Below, piece after piece: positions 39,145 to 48,762 of a DNA stretch of 64,000 nt. Origin of the DNA: Agrobacterium tumefaciens (GTDB taxonomy: Bacteria; Pseudomonadota; Alphaproteobacteria; Rhizobiales; Rhizobiaceae); assembly GCF_000834635.1 (NCBI RefSeq), contig NZ_JXQV01000003.1:62001-126000 (forward strand), read 5' to 3'. Made by a program: the position numbers and the translations under genes. Each line of letters opens with the position of its first letter. Positions within the stretch are counted from its first letter, which is position 1. Below the pieces are notes generated by a model. That model worked only from the letters and a program-made list of their open reading frames with translations, was not told where the DNA came from and searched no databases.

Positions 39145-39708
39145 TCAGTCTTTTTTCCAGTCCTTCAACGCCGCAAAAGGCGATGGCTTCTTCTCTACCT
39201 CGGCGTTTTCATCACCAAAGCCGGTGAAGTCGACGTCCGGCTTGCGTGGATAGGGATCGATTGCAAGTGCTGCAAATTCCGCAACGACCACACCAACATC
39301 AATCGTGTCACCGCTGAATTGATCGGGACTATCAGGACCATCAGGATCGAGCACGATCTCGCCCTGCTCGTTGGTCATCAAGCGTGCAAGTTTGGAGCCT
39401 TCCGGCACAAAAATCTGCTCGATCTTTTCATCAATCACGCTTGAGACCGGCTCTAAAGACACAACGCAAGCCTGAGTCAGTGCGGCCCGCACATCGCCGG
39501 TAATCTTCAGCCCATCCTTTTTCCAGCGTGTGACCTGCAATTCGCTTTTCAGATACTCCACAGACAAGACGTCCCACAACTTTGCCAGCCCTGCCAGTTC
39601 TTCCGGGCTTGCGGTGAGACCAATCCTGACGGGATTGGCAGAAATGTGACCTACCTTCACGAGATAGGAAAAAGGAACGTCATCATTGGCCGCGTGTTGC
39701 GAATTCAT
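39145..39708 (-). CDS. YceD/DUF177 family protein
   Basis: A 187-residue protein of the YceD (DUF177) family found upstream of plsX in many bacteria. Blocks LQVTRWKKDGLKITGDVRAALTQACVVSLEPV and IDVGVVVAEFAALAIDPYPRKP match; only one of the family cysteines (QACVV) is kept, so zinc binding is doubtful. YceD has been linked to 23S rRNA maturation in plants and bacteria. Its ATG overlaps the stop of the chaperone gene upstream (TAATG), so the two are coupled. Confidence 0.9.
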   Translation of the reverse strand: MNSQHAANDDVPFSYLVKVGHISANPVRIGLTASPEELAGLAKLWDVLSVEYLKSELQVTRWKKDGLKITGDVRAALTQACVVSLEPVSSVIDEKIEQIFVPEGSKLARLMTNEQGEIVLDPDGPDSPDQFSGDTIDVGVVVAEFAALAIDPYPRKPDVDFTGFGDENAEVEKKPSPFAALKDWKKD

Positions 39709-40256
39709 TAAAACCTCTTCAAATCCGGGATGGGCATGCTAACGCGCCCCGTCGCGATCAATTCTTCCGACTGCGCAGCCAGGGCATCGGCAGCCCCCAT
39801 CATCCAATCGGCAAAGCCACGCATATCGGGCGCGGTCGTGTCTGGCTCTGGGTATATATTGCGGGCAAGGGCTGCCGCAAGGGCCTCGCCATCCTGAGTA
39901 TCGAGTGCTGAAGCATAGGCCTCAAGCCGCCCGTAAAACATTCCGGCGAATTTTTTCATGCGCTTGGGCACACCCTGGTCGCCAATACCAAGCTCACGCA
40001 TGGAGTGATCGAGGTCCTGAAAAAAAGCGTCGATAATCTCTTGTGCAATTTCCTGCCCGCTGGTTGCGGCGGACTTCATGCGGCGAAAATACAGAATCAT
40101 CACAATGGACAGCAGCTCGAAACGCCCCATCACGGTATCGGGCACACCGAGGTGCAGATAGAAATCCGGGTGGCGCGCAACAGTCGTCAGCGCTGTATAT
40201 TGCCTGTCAACGATGGCGCGATTGTTGTTTTTCTTCTTGAAAAGGCCAAACACCAT
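39708..40256 (-). CDS. Ubiquinol-cytochrome c chaperone family protein (Cbp3-like)
   Basis: A 182-residue protein with the Cbp3/UPF0174 core: IVDRQYTALTTVARHPDFYLHLGVPDTVMGRFELL and QEIIDAFFQDLDHSMRELGIGDQGVPKRMKKF. The mitochondrial relative helps cytochrome b assembly into complex III; a similar role in this aerobic bacterium is inferred. The frame is open far upstream, but the ATG at 40256 fits the family start; a weak GGAA lies before it. It is divergent from bamE. Confidence 0.9.
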   Translation of the reverse strand: MVFGLFKKKNNNRAIVDRQYTALTTVARHPDFYLHLGVPDTVMGRFELLSIVMILYFRRMKSAATSGQEIAQEIIDAFFQDLDHSMRELGIGDQGVPKRMKKFAGMFYGRLEAYASALDTQDGEALAAALARNIYPEPDTTAPDMRGFADWMMGAADALAAQSEELIATGRVSMPIPDLKRF

Positions 40257-40508
40257 CGAAATTTCCGAATATTGATCGGCGAAATCGCGTCTCGCCCCTA
40301 GCACTTGTTGCATGATTGCCAAAGCTGGTTTACCGAAGCATCCGAGAATTGCAATGCCGTTGAGGTCACGTTGATGATCGGACAGCCATTGCTTTCCTTT
40401 GTGAAACGGGGAACTCCTGTCCCCGGATTGACATAATCGTGTGTACAGAAGCGGTACAACACGCAATGCCGGAAGGTGCCATTCATGATCGCAGTCGGGG
40501 AAACGCAG

Positions 40509-41024
40509 GTGAGCAAGCAGAAATCCGCAACGCAGACCAAATTTCTCAGCAAGACCGCCCTTGCGATCGTCGTCGCATCCAGCCTGCTGACGGCCTGCTC
40601 CAGCACCACCGACGTTTTCCACAACGGTTACGTGGCCGACGAACAGTCCCTCCAGCTCATCCCTGTCGGCTCCAGCCGTGAACAGGTCCTGCTGACCATG
40701 GGCACCCCCTCCACCACCGCGACCTTTGGTAACGAGGTGTTCTATTACATCTCCCAGAAGCGCGTTCGCAAAGCGGCCTTCATGAAGCCGACGCTGGTCG
40801 AGCAAAATATTCTCGCGATCTATTTCGACAAGAACGGCGTTGTCTCCCAGAAGGCCAACTACACGCTTCAGGACGGCAAAGTCTTCGATACGATTTCTCG
40901 CACCACACCAACGGGCGGCAAGGATCTTACCTTCCTGCAGCAGCTTCTGTCAGGCGGAACCGCCGGTGCCGGCATTGCGAAAAGCATTCTGGGCCAGAGC
41001 GCCGGCGGCGGCAGCGGCTTCTGA
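40509..41024 (+). CDS. bamE: Outer membrane assembly lipoprotein BamE (SmpA/OmlA family)
   Basis: About 171 residues: a lipoprotein signal with lipobox LLTAC (Cys near residue 30), then the SmpA/OmlA domain with GSSREQVLLTMGTPSTTATFGNE and FYYISQKRVRKAAF. It is an accessory part of the BAM complex that inserts outer-membrane proteins. GTG at 40509 (GGGGA 8 bp upstream) gives a compact signal; ATG at 40485 with GGAAGG is a possible alternative. A C-terminal Gly-rich tail (GGTAGAGIAKSILGQSAGGG) extends past the domain. Confidence 0.9.
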   Translation: MSKQKSATQTKFLSKTALAIVVASSLLTACSSTTDVFHNGYVADEQSLQLIPVGSSREQVLLTMGTPSTTATFGNEVFYYISQKRVRKAAFMKPTLVEQNILAIYFDKNGVVSQKANYTLQDGKVFDTISRTTPTGGKDLTFLQQLLSGGTAGAGIAKSILGQSAGGGSGF

Positions 41025-41043
41025 TCCAACACCCATCCATGCA

Positions 41044-41073
41044 AAAGGCCCGCGACATGTGTCGCGGGCCTTT
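41044..41073. terminator. Bidirectional terminator between bamE and hppA
   Basis: A perfect 14-bp stem (AAAGGCCCGCGACA with TGTCGCGGGCCTTT) and a TG centre lies 19 bp after bamE and 17 bp after the hppA stop on the other strand, with A and T runs at both ends. Confidence 0.92.
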
Positions 41074-41090
41074 CTGTTTGTAGCGAAGGT

Positions 41091-43229
41091 TCAGTGGGCC
41101 AGAACGGCCAGTAGAAGAAGCGCCACGATATTGGTGATCTTGATGGCCGGGTTGACCGCAGGACCAGCCGTATCCTTGTAGGGATCGCCCACCGTATCGC
41201 CCGTGACAGAGGCTTTGTGTGCGTCGGAGCCCTTCAGATGCGTCACGCCATCCTTGTCGATGAAGCCGTCTTCAAAGCTCTTCTTCGCATTGTCCCAGGC
41301 GCCACCGCCTGATGTCATGGAGATGGCGACGAACAGGCCGTTGATGATGACGCCCAGCAGGGAGGCGCCGAGGGCCGCAAAAGCCGATGCCTTGGAGCCC
41401 GAAATCAGCAGCACGCCGAAATAGACGACGAGCGGAGCCAGAACTGGCAACAGCGATGGAATGACCATTTCGCGGATTGCCGCCTTGGTCAGAATATCGA
41501 CCGCCCTGCCATAGTCAGGCTTCTCCGTGCCCTGCATGATGCCTGGCTTTTCACGGAACTGGCGGCGCACCTCTTCCACGATGGAGCCTGCGGCCTTGCC
41601 CACAGCCGTCATGGCGATGCCGCCAAAGAGATAGGGGATCATGCCGCCGAATATCAGACCGGCCACCACATAGGGGTTGGAGAGGCTGAAGGAGATGTCG
41701 CCAATATCCTTGAAGTAGGGATAGAGATCGCCATTCGCCGCAAAGTAGGACAGGTCATTGGAATAGGCCGCAAACAGCACCAGCGCGCCAAGGCCAGCCG
41801 AGCCGATGGCATAGCCTTTGGTCACAGCCTTGGTGGTGTTGCCAACCGCATCCAGCGCATCGGTCGCCTTACGCACATCAGGATCAAGCCCCGCCATTTC
41901 CGCGATACCGCCCGCATTATCGGTCACGGGACCGAACGCATCGAGTGCGACGATCATGCCCGCAATGCCGATCATGGCCGTCACCGCAATGCCGGTGCCG
42001 AAAAGGCCTGCAAGCTGATAGGTGGAGAGAATGCCGCCAACGATGACGATGGCGGGCAGTGCTGTCGACTCCAGCGAGATCGCCAGGCCTTGAATGACGT
42101 TGGTGCCGTGGCCGGTGACCGATGCCTGCGCGATCGAATTCACCGGCCGCTTGTTGGTGCCGGTATAGTATTCGGTGATGACGACGATGAGCGCCGTCAC
42201 CAGAAGGCCAACAATGCCGCACAGAAACAGGTTGGTGCCAGTAATATCCATGCCCGCCACGGTGCCGATGGAGCCCCAGCCGATGGTGAGCGATGTCGCG
42301 ACGGCCAAGCCCGCGATAGAAAAGACGCCCGTTGCGATCAGCCCCTTATAGAGCGCGCCCATAATGGAATTGTTGGTGCCGAGCTTCACAAAGAATGTTC
42401 CGGCAATCGACGTCAGAACGCAGACACCGCAAATAGCCAGCGGATAGAGCATGGCGCTTTCCAGCACCGGCGCACCGGCAAAGAAGATTGCAGCCAGAAC
42501 CATGGTTGCCACGACAGAGACGGCATAGGTTTCAAACAGGTCAGCCGCCATACCGGCGCAATCGCCAACATTGTCGCCCACATTATCGGCAATAGTTGCG
42601 GGGTTGCGTGGATCGTCTTCAGGAATACCAGCCTCGACCTTGCCCACCAGATCACCACCGACATCAGCGCCCTTGGTGAAAATGCCGCCGCCTAGACGAG
42701 CGAAGATGGAAATCAGCGATGCGCCGAAGCCCAGTGAAACCAGCGCGTCGATCACCTCGCGCGATCCCGTGGCGTGGCCCATGCCTGCCGTCAGCACGAG
42801 GTAATAGATGGAAACACCCAAAAGCGCGAGGCCAGCCACCAGCATGCCGGTGATGGCACCGGACTTGAAGGCGATATCGAGACCGGCGGCCAGACTGTGG
42901 GATGCGGCCTGCGCGGTGCGCAGATTGGCACGAACAGAAACATACATGCCGATAAAGCCTGCGGCACCGGACAGAACGGCACCAATGATGAACCCAATGG
43001 AGGCTTCCGGCGACAGGAAGTACCAGACGGCAGCTGCGACGATGATACCGACAATTGCGATGGTGAAGTACTGACGGCTGAGATAGGCCTGCGCGCCCTC
43101 ACGAATATAGCCTGCGATCTCCTGCATGCGCTCGCTGCCCTGATCGGCATCCAGAACGCTTTTCGTTGCCCAGACCGCGTACACCACGGACAGGACACCG
43201 CATAAAATTACCAATGCAATGACAGTCAT
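41091..43229 (-). CDS. hppA: Membrane-bound proton-translocating pyrophosphatase, K+-independent type
   Basis: A 712-residue H+-pumping pyrophosphatase with about 16 helices. Substrate loops are seen in [43 protein letters not shown] (in parts) and in [21 protein letters not shown]. The block [17 protein letters not shown] has Lys at the position that decides K+ need (Ala in K+-dependent enzymes), so this one should not require K+. ATG at 43229 has GGAGG 9 bp upstream. The 187-bp leader contains several hairpins. Confidence 0.96.
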   Translation of the reverse strand: MTVIALVILCGVLSVVYAVWATKSVLDADQGSERMQEIAGYIREGAQAYLSRQYFTIAIVGIIVAAAVWYFLSPEASIGFIIGAVLSGAAGFIGMYVSVRANLRTAQAASHSLAAGLDIAFKSGAITGMLVAGLALLGVSIYYLVLTAGMGHATGSREVIDALVSLGFGASLISIFARLGGGIFTKGADVGGDLVGKVEAGIPEDDPRNPATIADNVGDNVGDCAGMAADLFETYAVSVVATMVLAAIFFAGAPVLESAMLYPLAICGVCVLTSIAGTFFVKLGTNNSIMGALYKGLIATGVFSIAGLAVATSLTIGWGSIGTVAGMDITGTNLFLCGIVGLLVTALIVVITEYYTGTNKRPVNSIAQASVTGHGTNVIQGLAISLESTALPAIVIVGGILSTYQLAGLFGTGIAVTAMIGIAGMIVALDAFGPVTDNAGGIAEMAGLDPDVRKATDALDAVGNTTKAVTKGYAIGSAGLGALVLFAAYSNDLSYFAANGDLYPYFKDIGDISFSLSNPYVVAGLIFGGMIPYLFGGIAMTAVGKAAGSIVEEVRRQFREKPGIMQGTEKPDYGRAVDILTKAAIREMVIPSLLPVLAPLVVYFGVLLISGSKASAFAALGASLLGVIINGLFVAISMTSGGGAWDNAKKSFEDGFIDKDGVTHLKGSDAHKASVTGDTVGDPYKDTAGPAVNPAIKITNIVALLLLAVLAH

Positions 43230-43248
43230 TCGCACTTACCTCCAATGT

Positions 43249-43373
43249 GCCGGGCTCACTCCCTGCCCGGTGGGCGAAACCATGCGGGGCGTGAGGGTGC
43301 AACGACCCTTACGCCGAGGTAAGCCGCCTTTCCCCTCCCGGGAGCAACGGCTTGCGCGCGGAGGATGCGTTGC
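43249..43373 (-). other. Structured region between the MFS gene and hppA
   Basis: Three inverted repeats are seen: GCCGGGC/GCCCGGT at 43249-43271 just before the hppA ribosome site, GGCGTGAGGGT/ACCCTTACGCC at 43288-43315 (11 bp, 6-nt loop) and GCAACG/CGTTGC at 43344-43373. The last could be an MFS-gene terminator; the others would lie in the hppA leader. No known riboswitch consensus was recognised. Confidence 0.5.
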
Positions 43374-43416
43374 CGAAACCCGCTGCGTCAAGCCCGAAAC
43401 ATGTCAGCTGAAAATC

Positions 43417-44652
43417 TTAAGCCTCTGATACAGAGCGGTTCTGCTTTTGTTTTAGCAAAAGAAAAAGAACCAGGAGAAAACAGGTCCCGGCCACGGGCCA
43501 GATGATGAGATTCATGAACGACCAGCCCAAGGCGGAAAACACCTGACCCGAGGCGAACGACGAGATGGCCACGGTTCCAAACAGCACGATATCGTGGAAG
43601 CCCTGCACCTTGTCGGCCTCATGCGGGCGGTAGCTGGACGAAACAATCGACGTTGCGCCGATGAATCCGAAGTTCCAGCCCACACCGAGAAGGATGAGTG
43701 CCGCCCAGAAATTCCAGAGTTCGATTCCCATATGCGCAACAACCGCACAAGCCATCAGAATAACCAGCCCAGCAGCCACTACCTTTTCTGCGCCAAAGCG
43801 GGCAATCAGCATGCCCGTGAAAAAGCTGGGCGCGAACATGGCCAGCACGTGCCACTGGATGCCAAGTGTCGCCAGCTCGGTTGGGAATCCGCAGCCGATG
43901 ACCATGGCAAGCGGCGCGCCCACCATCATGAACGTCATCAGCGCGTAAGAACCGATGCCACAGATCATGCCCGTGACGAAGCGATGGGTGCTCACGATGG
44001 CCATCAGCGGCCGTGCCGGTTCATCCGTCGCAGATGCACTGTGCAGTTCCGGCAGTTTCAGAAAAGAGAATATGGCGGCAGCAACAAGACCGAGCGGGAT
44101 GAGCGCTACGAAAGCACCGGCAAAGGTAACCGGCTCCAGCAGATCCTTACCGAATATCGCCAGTTGCGGGCCAATGATGGCAGATCCGATGCCACCCGCA
44201 AGAATCCAGGAGATGGCTTTTGGCTTGTAGAAGGAAGGTGAGGCATCCGCCGCAGCGAAACGAATTTTCTGGGTGAAGCCACTCGAAATGCCGATCAGCA
44301 TCAAGCCGGCGGCAAACAGCCAGAATTCGGAGCGCAAAAGTGCGACAGCCGCGATGCCACCACCCGTGGCGCACAAAAGTGCACCGAAGATGAAACCCGC
44401 TTTGCGTCCCATATAGCGTGACGCTATGGCAACGGCGATGGCGCCAAGCGCCACGCCGATGTTGAAGCCGGTCAGCGGTGCTGTGGCCAAAGCCTTGTCG
44501 GTGTCCAGAAGCTGATAGCCCGCAAGCGCGCCAACGGAAAAGCTGAGCGGCCCGGCAGAGCCCATGATGGCTTGCGCCGCCATGAGGAGGAAGACATTGC
44601 GCTTGGCCTGCGCCAGTTGATATTCAAGACCGACAACAGAAACAGCGCTCAT
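43417..44652 (-). CDS. MFS transporter
   Basis: A 411-residue membrane protein with about 12 helices and Major Facilitator features: the loop 2-3 motif SRYMGRKAGFIFGALLC and a repeat of the fold after residue 205. Substrate unknown; drug or metabolite export are both possible. It starts 20 bp after the nusB stop, so it may be the tail of the ribH-nusB transcript. Confidence 0.88.
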   Translation of the reverse strand: MSAVSVVGLEYQLAQAKRNVFLLMAAQAIMGSAGPLSFSVGALAGYQLLDTDKALATAPLTGFNIGVALGAIAVAIASRYMGRKAGFIFGALLCATGGGIAAVALLRSEFWLFAAGLMLIGISSGFTQKIRFAAADASPSFYKPKAISWILAGGIGSAIIGPQLAIFGKDLLEPVTFAGAFVALIPLGLVAAAIFSFLKLPELHSASATDEPARPLMAIVSTHRFVTGMICGIGSYALMTFMMVGAPLAMVIGCGFPTELATLGIQWHVLAMFAPSFFTGMLIARFGAEKVVAAGLVILMACAVVAHMGIELWNFWAALILLGVGWNFGFIGATSIVSSSYRPHEADKVQGFHDIVLFGTVAISSFASGQVFSALGWSFMNLIIWPVAGTCFLLVLFLLLKQKQNRSVSEA

Positions 44653-44672
44653 ATCTTCCTCAATATCCTAGA

Positions 44673-45170
44673 TCAGCGTTTTGCCTCGCCGCGCACCTGC
44701 TTGGCGATCCGGTCCAAAACCGCGTTCACCAGCTTTGGCTCTTCATGTTCGAAGAACGCACGAGCGATCTCGACATATTCGGTAACGATGACCGCAACTG
44801 GAACGTCCTTGCGCTCCAGAATTTCAAAAGTTCCAGCACGAAGAATTGCGCGAACCGTGGTGTCCAGGCGCGACAAAGGCCAGTCTTCCTGCAGCGCAGA
44901 GCGCACCAGCGGATCGATCTTTGTCTGATCCCGGACAACGCCCGCAACGATGGAGCGGAACCAGGATGGATCCGCCTTCAGATAGGTCTCGCCATCCACT
45001 TCCTGGCCAAGCCGATGCGCCTCGTATTCGGCAACGACTTCCATCACACCGGTGCCGCCTACATCCATCTGGTAAAGGGCCTGCACGGCAGCAAGCCGCG
45101 CCGCACCGCGTTGGTTGACGGGCTTTATGGATGGCTGGCGGGGCTCGGAACCGTTTTCAGTGTTGCTCAT
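44673..45170 (-). CDS. nusB: Transcription antitermination protein NusB
   Basis: A 165-residue all-helical protein with a 20-residue polar N-terminal extension before the NusB core: [19 protein letters not shown] and [28 protein letters not shown]. NusB binds boxA RNA with S10 in rRNA antitermination. The ATG at 45170 lies 4 bp after the ribH stop; a GTG four codons earlier would overlap ribH. The ribH-nusB pair is a very widespread neighbourhood. Confidence 0.95.
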   Translation of the reverse strand: MSNTENGSEPRQPSIKPVNQRGAARLAAVQALYQMDVGGTGVMEVVAEYEAHRLGQEVDGETYLKADPSWFRSIVAGVVRDQTKIDPLVRSALQEDWPLSRLDTTVRAILRAGTFEILERKDVPVAVIVTEYVEIARAFFEHEEPKLVNAVLDRIAKQVRGEAKR

Positions 45171-45174
45171 GGTC

Positions 45175-45621
45175 TCAGCCACCCAGTTTTTTCTTCAATT
45201 CAATCATGGTCAGTGCTGCACGGGCCGCAAAACCACCCTTGTCCTTGTCGGACCGGCGAACGCGCGCCCAGGCCTGCTCTTCGTTTTCAACGGTCATGAT
45301 GCCGTTGCCGATGGCCAGCGATTCACTGACAGCCAGATCCATCAGCGCACGCGAGGATTCGTTGGAAACGATATCGAAGTGATATGTTTCACCGCGAATG
45401 ACCATGCCGAGCGCAACGAAACCATCATATTCCGCGCCGTCATTGTCTGCACCGTCGAGTGCCATCGCGATAGCAGGAGGGATCTCCAGCGCGCCGGGTA
45501 CGGTGATGATGTCATAGGTGGCGCCAGCTTCATCGAGCGCAAATTTCGCGCCATCGAGAAGTGCATCGGCCATATCGTCATAAAAACGTGCTTCCACGAT
45601 GAGAAGATGGGGCTTGGACAT
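45175..45621 (-). CDS. ribH: 6,7-dimethyl-8-ribityllumazine synthase
   Basis: A 148-residue lumazine synthase, the penultimate step of riboflavin synthesis. The phosphate and substrate sites are in [15 protein letters not shown] and [19 protein letters not shown], with the catalytic His in YHFD. It is followed by nusB. Upstream is a lysE-type gene that separates it from ribE; no FMN riboswitch pattern was found in the 127-bp gap. Confidence 0.96.
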   Translation of the reverse strand: MSKPHLLIVEARFYDDMADALLDGAKFALDEAGATYDIITVPGALEIPPAIAMALDGADNDGAEYDGFVALGMVIRGETYHFDIVSNESSRALMDLAVSESLAIGNGIMTVENEEQAWARVRRSDKDKGGFAARAALTMIELKKKLGG

Positions 45622-45748
45622 AAGATTTTCCTGAAAGGCTGCGCCGGATCATCCCGGCTTTTGGCGCGGTCAAACCATGGCTAGCCCCGATTGGCAAGCA
45701 TTTTTCGCACATGGCAGCCGCGTCTGGCTGTCTGAGAGGCGTCGTAGA

Positions 45749-46381
45749 TCAGCTTTTCTGAAAAGCAAGATGGACACCCAACCCCATCAGAACAGTGCCC
45801 GCCCCGCGCCGGACCATGGTCTGGACACCGCTGGAACGCTTCAATCTTCCGACCATTGCTCCCGCCAGAAGTGCACCGACCAGATCAGCCGACGAGAAAA
45901 TGATGTTGACCACAATGCCAAGGATCAGAAACTGCAGCCAGATTGGAAATGATGCTGCCGGGTCAACGAACTGCGGCAGGAAGGCTAGAAAGAACAGTGC
46001 GGTTTTCGGGTTGAGCACATCAACGATAATGCTGTCGATGAACGCTCGCCTCGCCGATTTCGGTTGAAACGTCATCTCAACGTCCTTGCCCTCCATCTTG
46101 CTGCGCAGCATGGAAAAGCCGAGCCAGATCAGGTAGAGCGCGCCGCAAAGCTTGACCGCAAAATAAAGCCACGGCACGGCCTGAAACAGCACGGATAAAC
46201 CCGCTGCCGCTGCAATAATGTGAAAATAGCAGCCCACATGGATGCCAAGCACGGCCATCAGCCCCGCAAAACGCCCTCGTGCCATAGTCTGCGCCGCTGC
46301 ATAAAGCATGGCCGGGCCGGGAATATAGGCAAACAGTGCCGTCGTTATAAAAAAGGCAGTCAGCAACTCATAAGACGGCAT
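45749..46381 (-). CDS. LysE/RhtB-family exporter inside the riboflavin gene cluster
   Basis: A 210-residue inner-membrane protein with about six helices. The N-terminal FAYIPGPAMLYAAAQTMARGR matches the LysE/RhtB signature (PGP followed by a basic turn), and DVLNPKTALFFLAFLPQFV is the second conserved block. These proteins export amino acids or other small molecules. The ATG at 46381 follows GGGGGAT. It lies between ribE (62 bp upstream) and ribH (127 bp downstream) in the same direction, so it may be co-expressed with riboflavin genes. Confidence 0.92.
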   Translation of the reverse strand: MPSYELLTAFFITTALFAYIPGPAMLYAAAQTMARGRFAGLMAVLGIHVGCYFHIIAAAAGLSVLFQAVPWLYFAVKLCGALYLIWLGFSMLRSKMEGKDVEMTFQPKSARRAFIDSIIVDVLNPKTALFFLAFLPQFVDPAASFPIWLQFLILGIVVNIIFSSADLVGALLAGAMVGRLKRSSGVQTMVRRGAGTVLMGLGVHLAFQKS

Positions 46382-46443
46382 ATCGATCCCCCAACTGCCC
46401 CACCGCATTTGCAGCACTATGACAGTTACATCAGGTCCGACAT

Positions 46444-47055
46444 TTATGCAGCAGGAAACTCAGCAAGTCTGGCCGCATAGCGCGCCATCGTATCGACCTC
46501 GAAATTCACGAAATCTCCCGGCTGGCGGTCGCCCCATGTTGTGACTGAGAGCGTGTGGCGGATCAGGAGCACGTCGAAGTCCGTGCCATTGACGGCGTTG
46601 ACGGTGAGAGACGTTCCATCAAGCGCGATGGAGCCTTTGGGCGCCACGAACTTTGCAAGGTGGGCAGGGGCACGCAGGCGGATGCGCACCGCTTCGCCTT
46701 CAGGCTCGATGGACAGGATTTCGGCCTTGTCATCCACATGGCCGGAGACGATGTGGCCACCGAGTTCGTCACCGATCTTTAGCGCTCGCTCGAGGTTGAC
46801 GCGCGTGTCCTTTTTCCAGCCCGAGATGGTGGTGAGGCGCAAAGCTTCTTCCCAGGCTTCGACCTCGAACCAGCGCTCGTTGCTGCCAGCGTCTGGCAGC
46901 TTCGTTACCGTCAGGCACACGCCGCCATGGGAAATCGATGCGCCGATATCGATGGTTTTCGGGTCGTATGCAGTGGCAACGCGCAGGCGGACGCCTTCTG
47001 GCAGCGCTTCGACTTCAGCGACGGTTCCGACATCGGTGACAATTCCGGTGAACAT
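46444..47055 (-). CDS. ribE: Riboflavin synthase alpha subunit
   Basis: A 203-residue enzyme that dismutates two lumazines to riboflavin. It has the two repeated barrels of the family: MFTGIVTDVGTVAEV with SISHGGVCLTV in the first half and NLERALKIGDELGGHIVSGHVD with GSIALDGTSLTVN in the second. The ATG overlaps the ribD stop by one base (TGATG). Confidence 0.96.
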   Translation of the reverse strand: MFTGIVTDVGTVAEVEALPEGVRLRVATAYDPKTIDIGASISHGGVCLTVTKLPDAGSNERWFEVEAWEEALRLTTISGWKKDTRVNLERALKIGDELGGHIVSGHVDDKAEILSIEPEGEAVRIRLRAPAHLAKFVAPKGSIALDGTSLTVNAVNGTDFDVLLIRHTLSVTTWGDRQPGDFVNFEVDTMARYAARLAEFPAA

Positions 47056-48134
47056 CAAAGCGGCCTTTCAAATTCAAAACAGCGATCCGGCCCGTAAGCG
47101 GTCTCGCCGACAAAGGTATATTCCTGCGGGATATCGGCACGCTGGAGCGGGCTTTCAACCCCACCCTCACCAACAACGACACGGCTTTCAAACAAAAGGA
47201 TGCGATCCACCAGACCAGCCTCAAGGAAGGCTTTCGCAACGCGTGCGCCGCCCTCAACCAGAAGCTCCGACATTCCCCGCTCCGCGAGAACGGCAAGGAG
47301 GTCGGCGAGTGTAGAGGTTTCCAGAACGTCGACACCCGCAGCCATCAGCGCTTCGCGTCTCGATACGAGATCTGTCTCAATCCCTGCCACCGCCACGACG
47401 GGCACATCGCGCGCCGTGCGCACAAGCTTTGAACTCAGCGGCAGTTCCAAACGTCGATCCATCACGATCCGCACAGGCGAGCGATGCTCAAGTCCTGAAA
47501 TGCGCACGGTGAGTTCGGGGTCGTCAGCTGCGGCAGTCCCAAGACCGACAAGGATTGCATCACAACGCGCGCGCAAAAGATGTACAGCATGACGCGCCTC
47601 AGGACCGGTGATTGCCACCTGCCCTCCACCGAGCCTGCCGATCATGCCGTCAGCAGAAACCGCAATCTTTACGATCACATGCGGCCGTTTCTTCAGCTTT
47701 CGCGTGAGGTATCCTGCCAGTGCCCGCTTGCTTTCCTGGCGCAGCACTCCGGTCTCGACCTCTATCCCGGCGTCGCGCAAAATCTGGTTGCCGCGCCCGG
47801 AAACCCGTTCATCTGGATCATCGACAGCAACGACAACGCGGGCAATGCCGAAGTCGACAAGGGCGTTTGCGCAGGGCGGGGTTCTGCCAAAATGCGCGCA
47901 CGGCTCAAGCGTCACATAGGCCGTTGCGCCCCTCGCCGCTTCGCCCGCGATTTCGAGCGCCTGTCTTTCCGCATGGGGACGACCGCCAATGGCAGTCACG
48001 GCTTCGGCGATGATCTCACCGTTCTTGACGATGATGCAGCCGACGGAGGGATTGGTATCGGTGAGGCCCGCATGGAGGCGCGAAACCTCGAGAGCACGCG
48101 TCATAAACTTCTCATCATCGGCGCGAGACGTCAT
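47055..48134 (-). CDS. ribD: Bifunctional pyrimidine deaminase/reductase RibD
   Basis: A 359-residue two-domain enzyme for the second and third steps of riboflavin synthesis. The N-terminal deaminase has the zinc site HAERQALE and PCAHFGRTPPCANAL; the C-terminal reductase (from about residue 150) includes KIAVSADGMIGR and LLVEGGARVAKAFLEAGLVD. It starts 3 bp after the nrdR stop and overlaps ribE. Confidence 0.96.
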   Translation of the reverse strand: MTSRADDEKFMTRALEVSRLHAGLTDTNPSVGCIIVKNGEIIAEAVTAIGGRPHAERQALEIAGEAARGATAYVTLEPCAHFGRTPPCANALVDFGIARVVVAVDDPDERVSGRGNQILRDAGIEVETGVLRQESKRALAGYLTRKLKKRPHVIVKIAVSADGMIGRLGGGQVAITGPEARHAVHLLRARCDAILVGLGTAAADDPELTVRISGLEHRSPVRIVMDRRLELPLSSKLVRTARDVPVVAVAGIETDLVSRREALMAAGVDVLETSTLADLLAVLAERGMSELLVEGGARVAKAFLEAGLVDRILLFESRVVVGEGGVESPLQRADIPQEYTFVGETAYGPDRCFEFERPL

Positions 48135-48137
48135 GAC

Positions 48138-48617
48138 TTACGCACCGGCGTCCGTGTCACGCGCAATCTTGGCGTTGATCTCCGAGATGACCTTTTCGAA
48201 ATCTTCAGCGTGGCTGAAATCGCGATAGACGGATGCGTAGCGCACGAACGCCACGTCATCGAGACCCTTCAGCGCCTCAAGCACCTGCAAGCCAATTTCT
48301 TCGGATGGAATTTCCGTCTCGCCGGAACTTTCCAGACGACGCGCAATGCCTGAAACGGCACGCTCTATGCGATCGCGGTCGACAGGACGTTTGCGCAGTG
48401 CGATCTCGAAAGACCGCACCAGCTTTTCACGATCAAACGGCAGCTTGCGGCCGCTCTTCTTGATGACCATAAGCTCGCGCAACTGCACGCGCTCATAGGT
48501 CGTGAAGCGACCGCCGCAATCCGGGCAAATGCGCCGCCGGCGGATGGAGGTATTATCCTCCGCCGGTCGTGAGTCCTTGACCTGCGTATCTTCCGAGCCG
48601 CAAAAAGGGCAGCGCAT
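48138..48617 (-). CDS. nrdR: Transcriptional repressor NrdR
   Basis: A 159-residue repressor of ribonucleotide reductase genes. It has the N-terminal zinc ribbon [18 protein letters not shown] with [13 protein letters not shown], followed by an ATP-cone domain ([19 protein letters not shown]) that senses ATP and dATP. The glyA-nrdR-ribD order is conserved in Rhizobiales. A 114-bp palindromic element lies immediately upstream, in the gap after glyA. Confidence 0.96.
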   Translation of the reverse strand: MRCPFCGSEDTQVKDSRPAEDNTSIRRRRICPDCGGRFTTYERVQLRELMVIKKSGRKLPFDREKLVRSFEIALRKRPVDRDRIERAVSGIARRLESSGETEIPSEEIGLQVLEALKGLDDVAFVRYASVYRDFSHAEDFEKVISEINAKIARDTDAGA

Positions 48618-48648
48618 TACTTAATCCTCATCTCACTGTCTGTTCAAG

Positions 48649-48762
48649 AATTGCTGCTGGTGTGGCGAAAATGGTGATTTCGAGAACCGGAGCGCAGCGT
48701 ACTTAAAGTACGTGAGCACCGGAAGCGCAGAAATTGCCATTTGCAGCCCACCAGCGGCAATT
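48649..48762. repeat. 114-bp near-symmetric palindromic element between glyA and nrdR
   Basis: The two halves are imperfect reverse complements: the ends read AATTGCTGCTGGTG and CACCAGCGGCAATT, the centre is the palindrome CGTACTTAAAGTACG (48698-48712), and matching blocks lie between them (AAATGG, ATTTC, CCGGAGCGC-type). No other copy is in the window. It resembles a REP/MITE-like mobile palindrome; as RNA it would form a long hairpin between glyA and nrdR. Confidence 0.8.

Noticed and set aside
45622-45748. FMN riboswitch before ribH (also looked for before ribD and ribE)
   Set aside because: None of the RFN-element conserved blocks is present in these short gaps.
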